DNA of 33,360 nt, from the NCBI RefSeq assembly GCF_018603905.1, contig NZ_JAHFZZ010000049.1, positions 1 to 33,360 on the forward strand, given 5' to 3'. Position numbers and translations under genes: made by a program. Positions 1 through 7,390 of this stretch are shown here, in pieces. Origin of the DNA: Nonomuraea sp. NEAU-A123 (lineage in GTDB: Bacteria > Actinomycetota > Actinomycetes > Streptosporangiales > Streptosporangiaceae). How positions within the stretch are numbered: position 1 is the first letter of the stretch; the number at the start of each line of letters is the position of its first letter. A model generated the notes under the pieces. The model made no database searches and was not told the DNA's origin. It was given only the letters and a program-made list of their open reading frames with translations.

Positions 1-739
1 CCGTCTCCTCACGAAAGTCACGCACCGCCTCCAGCATGATCAGCGTCACCGGAAGCGTCGCCGCCGGAGCCACCTTCCCCGTGGAGGTCTTGATGAAGTC
101 GGCCCCGGCCAGCATCGCCAGCCAGGAAGCCCGCCGCACGTTGTCGTAGGTCGACAACTCACCCGTCTCCAGGATCACCTTCAGATGCGCGCCGCCGCAC
201 GCCGCCTTCACCGCGACGATCTCCTCCAACACCTTGAGATAGTCGCCCGACAGGAACGCGCCCCGATCGATCACCATGTCGATCTCGTCGGCGCCCGCCG
301 CGACCGCCAGCGCGGTCTCGGACACCTTCACCTCCAGCGAGGAACGCCCGCTCGGGAACGCGGTCGCCACCGAAGCGACCTTCACCCCCGAGCCGCGCAG
401 CACCCCGGCGGCCACAGCCACCAGGTCGGGATAGACGCAGACGGCCGCCACCCGGGGCGCTCCCTCGCCGGGGTGCATCGCCTTGGCGCACATCGCACGG
501 ACCTTGCCGTGCGTGTCCGCGCCCTCAAGCGTGGTGAGGTCGACCATCGAGATGGCCAGGTCGATCGCCATGGCCTTGGCGCTGGTCTTGATGGAGCGGG
601 TGCCGAGCATCGCCGCCCGCTGGTCCGCGCCGACCCGGTCGACACCGGGCAGGCCGTGCAGGAATGCTCGCAACCTCGCGCCGGACGACGCGATCGCGTC
701 CAGGCCGGCAGGGTCCAGGATGGTCGTGGCGAGGCTCAT
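1..739 (-). CDS. deoC: Deoxyribose-phosphate aldolase, class I (3' end outside window)
   Basis: The enzyme cleaves 2-deoxyribose 5-phosphate to glyceraldehyde 3-phosphate and acetaldehyde in deoxynucleoside catabolism. Only the first 246 codons are present; the frame stays open to the window edge, so the C-terminus is missing. The class I DeoC core is visible: an EIDMVI strand, a VILETGEL strand, and ADFIKTSTGK near residues 214-222. Lys217 in FIKTSTGK is the expected Schiff-base lysine by comparison with the E. coli enzyme. The ATG start (737-739) overlaps the TGA of the lacI-family gene as ATGA, so the two genes are translationally coupled in one operon. This makes the upstream repressor the likely regulator. 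The family assignment is firm; only the C-terminal proton-relay lysine cannot be checked. Confidence 0.95.
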   Translation of the reverse strand, partial: MSLATTILDPAGLDAIASSGARLRAFLHGLPGVDRVGADQRAAMLGTRSIKTSAKAMAIDLAISMVDLTTLEGADTHGKVRAMCAKAMHPGEGAPRVAAVCVYPDLVAVAAGVLRGSGVKVASVATAFPSGRSSLEVKVSETALAVAAGADEIDMVIDRGAFLSGDYLKVLEEIVAVKAACGGAHLKVILETGELSTYDNVRRASWLAMLAGADFIKTSTGKVAPAATLPVTLIMLEAVRDFREET

Positions 740-1788
740 GCCGACCGGCCCCTTCTCGTTCGGGTGGTGGCCTGGCGGCGGTCGCCGGACCCGGGTGGCG
801 GCGCCGTCGAGGCGCGCTCTATCAGCTTGGTGTCGAGGACGATGTGCCGGGGAGTGTCACCGGTGTACTGCGGGTCGAAGCGGCGCAGGAGCAGTCGCAT
901 CGCGAGCACGCCCTGCTCGACCATCGGCCGGTCGATCACCGTCAGGGGAGGTCTGAGCAGCGGGCCGGTGTCCAGGTCGTCGAAACCGATCAGGCTCACC
1001 TGGCCCGGGACGTCCACCCGCATGTCGTGCAGGGCCTTGAGGGCGCCCAGGGTCATGAGGTTGTTCGCGGTGAAGAGCGCGGTGGGTGGTTCCGGGAGCG
1101 ACAGCAGCGACAGGGCCAGCTGGTAGCCGCTCTCCTCCCGGAAGTTGCCGACGAGGTCGTACTCGGCGGGGACGTCGACGCCGGCGGCGGCGAGCGCGCT
1201 GACGAAGCCCTCGCGGCGGCAGCGTCCCGGAGTCGTGTCCTGGTTGCCGCTGATCGCGGCGATGCGCGTGTGCCCCAGCCCCACCAGGTGCTCGGCGGCC
1301 TGCCGCCCCCCGTCGACGTTGTTGACCAGAACGGCGTCGAAGTGCTCCCCGCCCGCCAGGTCGCGGTCGACGAACACCAGCGGCACGTCCGCGTCCCGGA
1401 CATGGAGCGGGGTCTGATCCTGCTCGGTGGCGGGGGCCAGGACGATGCCGTCCACCCGGCGCACCATGTCCGCGAGCACGTCGTCCTCGCGGTCGCTGCT
1501 CTCGTCGGTGTTGGCCAGCAGGATGCGGTAGTTCTCGGCCCGGGTGACCGACTCCATCCCCTTGACCACTGCGGCGAAGTACGGGTTGGTGATGTCGGGG
1601 ACGACGACGCCGATGGTGTAGGTGCGTCCGGACTTCAGGGACTGGGCCGCGGCGCTCGGCCAGTAGCCCAGCTCGTCCACGGCGGCCTGGATCTTCTCGG
1701 ACGAACGCACGTGCTGGCCGCGCAGAAACCGCGAGACTGTGGCGGGGGAGACCCCGGCGCGAGCCGCTACGTCATGGATCGTGACCAC
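736..1788 (-). CDS. LacI-family transcriptional repressor
   Basis: A 350-residue LacI/GalR-family repressor. The N-terminal helix-turn-helix reads VTIHDVAARAGVSPATVSRF (residues 2-21). A hinge region around YWPSAAAQSLKSG follows, and then a periplasmic-binding-protein-like effector domain starting near TIGVVVPDITNPYF. The start is GTG at 1788, chosen because GGAG lies about 7 nt upstream; an ATG two bases away is out of frame. The stop overlaps the deoC start by ATGA. A 16-bp operator-like site lies 12 bp upstream of the start (1801-1816) and an identical copy lies at 1953-1968, so autoregulation is likely. The inducer is unknown. The link to deoC suggests a deoxyribose- or nucleoside-derived signal, which is inference. 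Confidence 0.95.
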   Translation of the reverse strand: MVTIHDVAARAGVSPATVSRFLRGQHVRSSEKIQAAVDELGYWPSAAAQSLKSGRTYTIGVVVPDITNPYFAAVVKGMESVTRAENYRILLANTDESSDREDDVLADMVRRVDGIVLAPATEQDQTPLHVRDADVPLVFVDRDLAGGEHFDAVLVNNVDGGRQAAEHLVGLGHTRIAAISGNQDTTPGRCRREGFVSALAAAGVDVPAEYDLVGNFREESGYQLALSLLSLPEPPTALFTANNLMTLGALKALHDMRVDVPGQVSLIGFDDLDTGPLLRPPLTVIDRPMVEQGVLAMRLLLRRFDPQYTGDTPRHIVLDTKLIERASTAPPPGSGDRRQATTRTRRGRSA

Positions 1789-1800
1789 ATGCGCTCCAAA

Positions 1801-1816
1801 CTGAAACCGTTGTCAG
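1801..1816. promoter_or_regulatory. Candidate LacI-family operator O1
   Basis: CTGAAACCGTTGTCAG is an imperfect palindrome (TGAnAnCGnTnTCA core) with the central CG typical of LacI-family operators. It lies just upstream of the lacI-family ribosome binding site and is repeated exactly at 1953-1968. Confidence 0.75.
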
Positions 1817-1952
1817 AGAATGGTTGCACTACGACCCCTCATGACGTCAACGGCTGGTTCCCGTTGTGTTTCCCATTCGTTACCTTCTTCGTGTTGTCCC
1901 AGTTCATGACCATGGTGGCGGTCGCTTGATCCTCTGGGTGGTCGGTGTCTTT

Positions 1953-1968
1953 CTGAAACCGTTGTCAG
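1953..1968. promoter_or_regulatory. Candidate LacI-family operator O2, upstream of ltrA
   Basis: This is an exact second copy of CTGAAACCGTTGTCAG in the same orientation, 152 bp from the first. It ends 39 bp before the ltrA start codon and just upstream of where an ltrA promoter should lie. TAAGGT at 1996-2001 could be a -10 box for a leaderless ltrA transcript or simply part of the ribosome binding site. The arrangement would let one repressor act on both divergent genes, possibly by looping. Confidence 0.7.
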
Positions 1969-2007
1969 TGGGAGTGTCCAGGCCGTACGCGCCCCTAAGG
2001 TAGGCAT

Positions 2008-3198
2008 ATGTCGCCGCTCCGCACCCGTATGGCTGCTCGCGATCTCGCAGAGCAGCACCGGGTCTCGAGCCCGCTCGAGCTGCTCTTCGATCTCACCTTC
2101 GTCGCCGCCGTGTCGCAGATCGTGGGCCGGCTCGCCCACGCGACCGAGCAGGGGCATGGTGTGGAAGCGATCGGGCCGTTCCTCATGGTCTTCTTCGCCA
2201 TCTGGTGGGCGTGGATGAACTTCACCTGGTTCGCCTCCGCGTACGACACCGACGACGTGCCGTACCGCGTCATGACGCTCCTGCAGATGGCCGGCGTGCT
2301 CGTGCTCGCGGCCGGGGTGCCCACGGCGTTCGAAGGAGACTTCACCGTCGTGACGATCGGCTACCTCGTCATGCGGGTCGGGCTGGTGAGCCTGTGGTTG
2401 CGCGCGGCGGTCGCGCACCCCGAGGGGCGCGCGACGGCGCTTCGCTACGCGATCGGCATCTCGTTCGTCCAGGTGCTCTGGGTGTCCAAGCTCGCGCTGC
2501 CGGGTGGCGGGCCGGTCTGGCTGTTCGTCGTGTGCGCCGTCCTCGACCTCGCGGTGCCTCCGATCGCGGAGCGTACGGGATCGACGAGCTGGCACCCGCA
2601 CCACATCGCCGAGCGGTACGGGCTGTTCACCATCATCCTGCTGGGCGAGAGCGTGCTCGCGGCCACGAACGCGGTGCAGGGCGCAATCGCACACGGGCTG
2701 AGCGTCGGCCTTGTCGTCATCGCGATCGCCGGTCTCGTCATCCTGTTCGCGCTGTGGTGGATCTACTTCTCCGAGCCCGCTGGCGACGGGCTTGAGGAGC
2801 GACGGCAAAGGTCGTTCTTCTGGGGCTATGGGCACTGCGTGATATTCGCCGCGCTTGCCGCGCTCGGCGCGGGCCTTGAGGTCGCGGTGGCGTCGGTAGG
2901 GGAGGGGGAGCACCACATCGTGGCGGGTGCGGAGGTCGTGGTCGCCTCGGTCGCCATCCCGGTCGTCATCATGCTCGTCCTGTTGTGGGTGCTGCACGCA
3001 CCCCTGGTGAGCCGTACGGTCGTGCGGCCGGAGGCGATCGGTGTCGCGGTGGTGCTCGTGCTGCTCGCCGTGTTCATCGCGCCGAGCATCGGCGTCGCCG
3101 CGGGACTGAGCGCCATCGCCGCGGTGCTCGTGCTCTTGCTCGTGACGACGTTGGCGCGCGAGGCACGCCGCTCGCTGCCCGCGTCCGACGCCCCATGA
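2008..3198 (+). CDS. ltrA: LtrA-family (low temperature requirement A) membrane protein
   Basis: A 396-residue polytopic membrane protein. The N-terminus carries the LtrA family signature: a short cytoplasmic arm, then SPLELLFDLTFVAAVSQI, and further on WWAWMNFTWFASAYDTDD. Many hydrophobic segments follow to the C-terminus, including IILLGESVLAATNAV near residue 210 and a run from about residue 310 onward. The family is named from a Listeria mutant unable to grow in the cold; its biochemical role is not established. The start is ATG 2008, with AAGG 8-11 nt upstream. It lies divergent from the lacI-deoC operon and converges on the TetR gene, with a 9-bp gap. The operator copy at 1953-1968 suggests control by the LacI-family protein. 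Confidence 0.9.
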   Translation: MSPLRTRMAARDLAEQHRVSSPLELLFDLTFVAAVSQIVGRLAHATEQGHGVEAIGPFLMVFFAIWWAWMNFTWFASAYDTDDVPYRVMTLLQMAGVLVLAAGVPTAFEGDFTVVTIGYLVMRVGLVSLWLRAAVAHPEGRATALRYAIGISFVQVLWVSKLALPGGGPVWLFVVCAVLDLAVPPIAERTGSTSWHPHHIAERYGLFTIILLGESVLAATNAVQGAIAHGLSVGLVVIAIAGLVILFALWWIYFSEPAGDGLEERRQRSFFWGYGHCVIFAALAALGAGLEVAVASVGEGEHHIVAGAEVVVASVAIPVVIMLVLLWVLHAPLVSRTVVRPEAIGVAVVLVLLAVFIAPSIGVAAGLSAIAAVLVLLLVTTLAREARRSLPASDAP

Positions 3199-3207
3199 AG
3201 CCGGCGG

Positions 3208-3819
3208 CTAGTGCGGGTCCATGCCGCGCAGCAGGAGGGCGAGCCCGCCGCGGAACTCCTCGTCCGGGGTGACGCCGTCCGAGCTCCTGGCGGTGTCGGA
3301 CAGGTAGGGGAGTTCGGCGTGGTCGGCGATGACCTGGGTGCCCGGGCCTGCGAGCGGTCCGAGGTGTTCGAGCTGGATCGCCCCGACGACGTACGCGAGC
3401 AGGCAGCGCAGGGCGATCACCCGCTTCCCGCCGTCCAGCCCTGCCTCGGTGAGGATGGCGACCACCGTCTCTGACCAGCGCAGCACGCTCATGGATTGGT
3501 GCCGGTGGGCGATGAGCAGCGGCACGATCCACGGGTGGGCGCCCACGACGCCGCGTACCCGCTCGACCATGATCTCGATCCGTTCGTGCCAGGGTCGGCC
3601 CGTGTCGGGAGGCGTGGTGTCGACGGTGCCGAGGACGAGCTCGATGACGAGTTGTTCGAGCTCGCCGCGGTCGTCGACGTATCGGTAGAGGCCCATGGTG
3701 CTCATGCCGATCTCCTGCGCGACCGCGCGCATCGACAGCCCGTCGAGCCCGTCGCGGTCGATGACGGCGAGGGCGGCCGTGGCCAACTGGCCGGGAGTGA
3801 GTGATCGTGGGCGCGGCAT
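3208..3819 (-). CDS. TetR-family transcriptional repressor
   Basis: A 203-residue TetR/AcrR-type regulator. The N-terminal domain contains LATAALAVIDRDGLDGLSMR and then the helix-turn-helix VAQEIGMSTMGLYRYVDDRGEL (about residues 35-56). A ligand-binding domain of the TetR_C type follows. The start is taken at ATG 3819 (MPRPRSLTPG). An in-frame start 33 bp upstream is possible but would put the coding region across the operator. It is divergent from the CxxC thiol protein at 3888. The 69-bp gap holds a strong inverted repeat (3832-3871), so the TetR protein probably represses both itself and that gene. The ligand is unknown. Confidence 0.93.
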   Translation of the reverse strand: MPRPRSLTPGQLATAALAVIDRDGLDGLSMRAVAQEIGMSTMGLYRYVDDRGELEQLVIELVLGTVDTTPPDTGRPWHERIEIMVERVRGVVGAHPWIVPLLIAHRHQSMSVLRWSETVVAILTEAGLDGGKRVIALRCLLAYVVGAIQLEHLGPLAGPGTQVIADHAELPYLSDTARSSDGVTPDEEFRGGLALLLRGMDPH

Positions 3820-3831
3820 GACGGTTGACAG

Positions 3832-3871
3832 CGTACGGCATACGCCTATCATCGTAAGCGTATGTCGTACG
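3832..3871. promoter_or_regulatory. Double inverted-repeat operator between tetR and thiol protein gene
   Basis: CGTACGGCATACGC (3832-3845) and GCGTATGTCGTACG (3858-3871) are inverted copies that match at 13 of 14 positions across a 12-nt spacer. Each arm is itself a partial palindrome of the CGTA-N5-TACG type, so two TetR dimers could bind. The site covers the promoter region of the divergent pair. Confidence 0.8.
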
Positions 3872-3887
3872 CCTACAGGAGGTTCAG

Positions 3888-4445
3888 ATGCGTGTCGTCG
3901 ATGCCAGGGAACTGACTGCGGTGTCCGGCGAGCCGGTTGCCATTCCCGACCGGGAGCGGCTGGTCCACCTCCAGTTCCGGCGATTCGCCGGATGTCCGGT
4001 CTGCAACCTGCACCTACGGTCCATCGTGCGGAGGCATGACGAGATCGAGGCGGCAGGGGTCCGCGAGGTGGTGGTCTTCCACTCGCCCGCCGAAGAGCTG
4101 GCCGAGCACACGCCCGGCCTGCCGTTCCCGGTGATCGCCGATCCGGGCAAGCGGCTGTACGTCGAGTTCGGCGTGGAGTCGGCGGTCCGCTCGCTGCTCA
4201 ACCCGCGCGTGTGGGGGACGATCGTCCGCGCGGTCGTACTGAGCACGTGGGGGATCCTGCGCGGTCGCGAACGCGGCCCGGCGGCGATGCCGCACGGTGG
4301 CCGGTTCGGCCTACCTGCCGATTTCCTGATCGGCCGGGATGGCCGGGTGCTCGCCGCCAAGTACGGCGAACATGCCTATGACCAGTGGTCCGTCGACGAA
4401 ATCCTCGACCTGGCGGCCCACGCGCCGAAACCCAGCCAGAAGTAA
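3888..4445 (+). CDS. Peroxiredoxin-like (AhpC/TSA-type) thioredoxin-fold protein
   Basis: A 185-residue cytoplasmic protein of the AhpC/TSA-like thioredoxin fold. The active-site region is FRRFAGCPVCNLHLR, with a CPVC pair at Cys36 and Cys39. VVVFHSPAEELAEHTP and the strand PFPVIADPGKRLYVEFGV follow, both typical of peroxiredoxin-like proteins. PADFLIGRDGRVLAAKYGEHA near the C-terminus is the conserved closing strand-turn of this fold. The expected function is thiol-dependent peroxide reduction or disulfide exchange, but the substrate is unknown. The start is ATG 3888 with a strong AGGAGG 6 nt upstream. The gene is divergent from tetR and sits directly behind the double operator, so it is the likely repressed target. 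Confidence 0.85.
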   Translation: MRVVDARELTAVSGEPVAIPDRERLVHLQFRRFAGCPVCNLHLRSIVRRHDEIEAAGVREVVVFHSPAEELAEHTPGLPFPVIADPGKRLYVEFGVESAVRSLLNPRVWGTIVRAVVLSTWGILRGRERGPAAMPHGGRFGLPADFLIGRDGRVLAAKYGEHAYDQWSVDEILDLAAHAPKPSQK

Positions 4446-4455
4446 GGGACCCTCG

Positions 4456-4776
4456 TCAGGGCGAGCTGTGCGGGTACGGGCTCACCATCGTGTTGAAGTA
4501 GCCCTCCGGATCCTCTTCGAGGAAGGCCGGCAGGTTGTCGAGGAAGGCGCGTAGTGGTGGGGTCGCGTTGTGCTTGTCCAGATCCTCCTGGGACCGCCAG
4601 ACCTCGTAGAGGAAGAACCGGCCGTCCTCGTGCTCGTGGAGGTGATACTCAAGATTGCCCTCTTCCTCCCGCGTCGGCTGGACAAGGGACATCAAGAGCT
4701 GCCTGACGTCGTCGGCGCGCTCCCGCTTGGGCCGTAGGAAACCGTAGAGGGAAATGGGGGCTTCAGTGCTGGTCAT
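4456..4776 (-). CDS. Antibiotic biosynthesis monooxygenase (ABM) domain protein
   Basis: A 106-residue single-domain protein of the dimeric alpha-beta barrel (ABM/YgiN-like) superfamily. Key features are the start ISLYGFLRPKRERADDVRQLL, a central EEGNLEYHLHEHEDGRFFLYEVW, and a helix with DLDKHNATPPLRAFLDNLP. The YHLHEHED..RFFLYEVW pattern is the classic ABM strand pair. Such proteins are often small heme-independent quinone or polyketide monooxygenases or stress proteins; the substrate cannot be inferred. The start is taken at ATG 4776. A longer reading from 4803 would enter the shared regulatory region with merR. The gene converges on the thiol protein gene and diverges from merR. Confidence 0.85.
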   Translation of the reverse strand: MTSTEAPISLYGFLRPKRERADDVRQLLMSLVQPTREEEGNLEYHLHEHEDGRFFLYEVWRSQEDLDKHNATPPLRAFLDNLPAFLEEDPEGYFNTMVSPYPHSSP

Positions 4777-4794
4777 GGGGCCAACGGTAGGATC

Positions 4795-4807
4795 TGACAT
4801 CATGTGA
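4795..4807. promoter_or_regulatory. Palindromic candidate MerR operator
   Basis: TGACATCATGTGA is a 13-bp near-perfect palindrome, with one mismatched pair around a central C. It lies in the 63-bp gap between the divergent ABM gene and merR. A MerR-family dimer site here could control both genes. Confidence 0.5.
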
Positions 4808-4839
4808 GGTTCAAGGGCGTTTCGCGTGAGGTGGGTCAC

Positions 4840-5229
4840 ATGAAGATCGGCGATCTGGCGTACGAGTCGGATGTGAGCGTCCGCATGCTGCGCTACTACG
4901 AAAGCCAAGGTCTGCTCACCTCGGACCGGACGGCCGGTGGTCACCGCCACTACGCCGCCGACGCACCGGTCACGGTCGCCCGGATCCGCACCCTTCTGGC
5001 CGCCGGACTCCCCACCAAGGTCATCCGCGACATCATGCCCTGCTTCCTCGGTGACGGTCCTGAGCTCGAGAGCTGCGTGCTTGACCATCTGCGGGCACAG
5101 CTCGCCCATTTGACCATTCGCATCGACGATCTGCAAGAGGCTCGCACCTCGCTCGCCGACCTCCTGGACGCCTCGGTGCTGGCGTCCAAAGCCGTCTCCG
5201 AAACCCGCCACACCTCATTGATCAGCTGA
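4840..5229 (+). CDS. MerR-family transcriptional regulator
   Basis: A 129-residue MerR-family regulator. The winged helix-turn-helix at the N-terminus reads KIGDLAYESDVSVRMLRYYE, followed by QGLLTSDRTAGGHRHYAAD. This is the standard MerR pattern, with an RYYE helix and an R-x-x-GGHRHY wing. A long dimerisation helix follows (LRAQLAHLTIRIDDLQEARTS, about residues 85-110). No C-terminal effector domain or clear metal-binding cysteine loop is present, although two cysteines (PCFLGDGPELESC) lie before the coiled coil. The start at ATG 4840 is preferred over upstream in-frame codons because GAGGTGGG precedes it by 5-8 nt. It is divergent from the ABM gene, its likely target. Its last 15 bp overlap the 3' end of the convergent deaminase gene. 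Confidence 0.92.
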   Translation: MKIGDLAYESDVSVRMLRYYESQGLLTSDRTAGGHRHYAADAPVTVARIRTLLAAGLPTKVIRDIMPCFLGDGPELESCVLDHLRAQLAHLTIRIDDLQEARTSLADLLDASVLASKAVSETRHTSLIS

Positions 5230-6186
5230 CGGCACCTCGACGAACGACGCCGCGAAGGAGTTGCGGGCGATCTGGTCCAGCTGCGCGTCCGTCATGCCCA
5301 GCTCGTCGCGGAGCGCCTGGTAGTTGTCCTCGACGTAGCCGCCGAAGTACGCCGGATCATCGGAGTTCACCGTGACCATCAGGCCCTCGTCCAGCATCGC
5401 GGGCAGGATGTGGTCCCGCAGCGACGGCACCGTGCGCAGCCGGACGTTCGACAGTGGGCACACCGTCAGTGGGATCCGCTCCTCCCGCAGGCGGGCGACC
5501 AGCGACGGGTCCTCCATGGCGCGGATGCCGTGATCCACCCGCTCCACCTTGAGCACGTCCAGGGCCTCCCACACGTAGTCGGGGCCGCCCTCCTCGCCGG
5601 CGTGCGCGACCCGGCGCAGGCCCTCCGAGGCCGCCATGTCGAACACCCGGCGGAACAACGCCGGCGGATGACCGACCTCCGCCGAGTCCAGCCCGACGCC
5701 GATGAAGTGCTCCCGGTACGGCAGCGCGGCCCGCAGCACCTCCTCGGCCTCCTCGGCACCCCGGTCGCGCAGGAAGCACATGATCAGGGCCGCTGACACG
5801 TCGCCGTCCTTGAGGGCGGCCGACAGCCCGCCGAACACCGCCTCCAGCGTCACGCCCCTGCTCAGATGCGCCTGCGGGTCGAAGAAGATCTCGGCATGCC
5901 GTACGCCCTGCGCCCGCGCCCGCCGCAGGTAGGCGGTGGCGAGATCGTAGAAGTCCCGGTCGGTGCGGAGCACGGCCATGTTCTCGTAGTAGATGTCCAG
6001 GAACGACTGGAGATCGGCGAAGTCGTACCGGGCCCTGATGGCCTCCGCGTCGAAGGTCGGCAGGTCGATCCCGTTACGCCTGGCCAGCTCGACGACGAGC
6101 TCGGGTTCGAGGGTGCCTTCGATGTGCAGGTGGAGTTCCGCTTTGGGCCGCATGCGATCGAGTAAACCTGACAACGCGCCGACCAC
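5215..6186 (-). CDS. Adenine/adenosine deaminase (probably adenine deaminase type 2)
   Basis: A 323-residue zinc-dependent amidohydrolase-superfamily deaminase. The metal-binding HxH is in PKAELHLHIEGTLEP. The later motifs are RVAHAGEEGG (His and catalytic Glu), VDHGIRA (His) and VNSDDPAYFGG (metal-binding Asp). The combination IEGTLEP plus SDDPAYFGGYVEDNY is, as I recall, characteristic of the adenine deaminase branch rather than classical adenosine deaminase. The product would then be hypoxanthine from adenine, or inosine if it acts on adenosine. The start is uncertain: GTG 6186 has GGAGG 13 nt away, while ATG 6153 gives a shorter 312-residue form. It is divergent from the PucR regulator with only 55 bp between them, which fits regulated purine use. 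Confidence 0.92.
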   Translation of the reverse strand: MVGALSGLLDRMRPKAELHLHIEGTLEPELVVELARRNGIDLPTFDAEAIRARYDFADLQSFLDIYYENMAVLRTDRDFYDLATAYLRRARAQGVRHAEIFFDPQAHLSRGVTLEAVFGGLSAALKDGDVSAALIMCFLRDRGAEEAEEVLRAALPYREHFIGVGLDSAEVGHPPALFRRVFDMAASEGLRRVAHAGEEGGPDYVWEALDVLKVERVDHGIRAMEDPSLVARLREERIPLTVCPLSNVRLRTVPSLRDHILPAMLDEGLMVTVNSDDPAYFGGYVEDNYQALRDELGMTDAQLDQIARNSFAASFVEVPSADQ

Positions 6187-6241
6187 GGTATCGTGCGAAC
6201 CTCCGAACTGTCACTCGTTGACCTGGCATAACATCAGATTC

Positions 6242-7390
6242 ATGAGGCTGGCGGATCTGTTGCGGCGCGAGGACCTGAGCCTCGTGCCGGTGACCGGTCA
6301 CGAAGGGCTCGGCAGGGAAGTGAAACGGGCCTATCCGACGGATCTGCCCGACCCTCGGCGCTACCTGCGTTCCGGCGACCTCGTGCTGACCAGCGGGGTC
6401 TGGTACAACCAGCCGTCCGACTGCGAGACGTTCGCCGACGCGCTGTGGACGAGCGACGCCGCCGGGTTGATCGTCGGGCTGGTCGTGCTGGGGGAGCTGC
6501 CGGACGCGCTGGTCAAGGCGTGCGAACGCCGCCGGCTGCCGTTGCTCCTGGCCGCGCCCGACCAGTCGTTCGGCGCGATCACCGAGGTGGTGACCGAGGA
6601 GGCGTTCGCGGCCGAGCGGCGCAGGGACGAGCAGGCCAGGGCGCAGACGCTGCTCGACCTCCTGGGCACGCAGCGGATCGCGCCCGGCGAGGTGTCGGCC
6701 CACCTGCGGCTGCTCGGCGCCGATCCGGGGCTGCCGACCACGGCCATGGTGGTGGCCAGGACAGGCGGCACCGACGATGACGACGTGCCCGCCCTCATGT
6801 ACGCGCTGGACCGCAGGGGGCGGCATCTGGTCGTCGGCGGGCGGTCCGACGAGGCCATGGTGCTGGTGAACGGCAAGGTGTCGCGCCAGGCGCTGACCGA
6901 GGAGCTGCGCCTGCTCGTGACCAACCGGCCGGGGATGCGGGTGGCGGCCGGGATCAGCGACGCGACCGCCAGCGTGTCGCAGCTCGGCGAGGCGCTGGAG
7001 ACGGCGCGGCGCGGGATGGAGTCGGCCCGCTACGGCGAGGGGCCGGTGTCCGTCATGTCGGTCGCCGACGTCGACAGTCACGAACTCCTGCTGGCCCAGT
7101 TGCCCGTGAGCGTGCGCCGCTCGTTCAGGGAGCACCTGCTCGGGCCGATCATCGAGTACGACGCCCGGCACGGCTCCGAGCTGCTGCGCACGCTCGACGT
7201 CTTCCTGGAGACGTGCGGTTCCTGGCAGCGGACGGCCGACGAGCTCTATGTGCACGTCAACACGTTGCGCTATCGCATGCAGCGCGTCGAGGAGCTGACC
7301 GGGCGGCGGATGTCGTCGATGCGCGACCGTACGGACCTCTATCTGGCGCTCAGGTCAGGGCAGCCGGCCCGCGACGAGCCGGCCACGTGA
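6242..7390 (+). CDS. PucR-family transcriptional regulator
   Basis: A 382-residue PucR-type regulator. The N-terminal purine-catabolism regulatory domain begins MRLADLLRREDLSLVPVTG and contains RRYLRSGDLVLTSGVW and a second conserved stretch ending in VTEEAFAAERRRDEQ. The middle is GGDEF-like/CdaR-like and includes ALETARRGMESARYGEG. The C-terminal PucR_2 helix-turn-helix is FLETCGSWQRTADELYVHVNTLRYRMQRVEELTG; I show it only to mark the QRTADELYVHVNTLRYR core. The start is ATG 6242; no good ribosome binding site precedes it and TAACAT (6229-6234) could be a -10 box, so the mRNA may be leaderless. Its neighbours (a purine-type deaminase and an NMT1-type importer) fit a role in nucleobase catabolism. 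It overlaps the convergent amidohydrolase by 36 bp. Confidence 0.93.
   Translation: MRLADLLRREDLSLVPVTGHEGLGREVKRAYPTDLPDPRRYLRSGDLVLTSGVWYNQPSDCETFADALWTSDAAGLIVGLVVLGELPDALVKACERRRLPLLLAAPDQSFGAITEVVTEEAFAAERRRDEQARAQTLLDLLGTQRIAPGEVSAHLRLLGADPGLPTTAMVVARTGGTDDDDVPALMYALDRRGRHLVVGGRSDEAMVLVNGKVSRQALTEELRLLVTNRPGMRVAAGISDATASVSQLGEALETARRGMESARYGEGPVSVMSVADVDSHELLLAQLPVSVRRSFREHLLGPIIEYDARHGSELLRTLDVFLETCGSWQRTADELYVHVNTLRYRMQRVEELTGRRMSSMRDRTDLYLALRSGQPARDEPAT

Noticed and set aside
664..1929. 421-codon plus-strand ORF opposite lacI
   Set aside because: It is the antisense of the clear LacI-family gene and its translation shows no family pattern.
1813..2997. 394-codon minus-strand ORF opposite ltrA
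   Set aside because: It is rich in Asp, Arg and His from reverse-reading GC-biased codons, and opposes a clear membrane protein gene.
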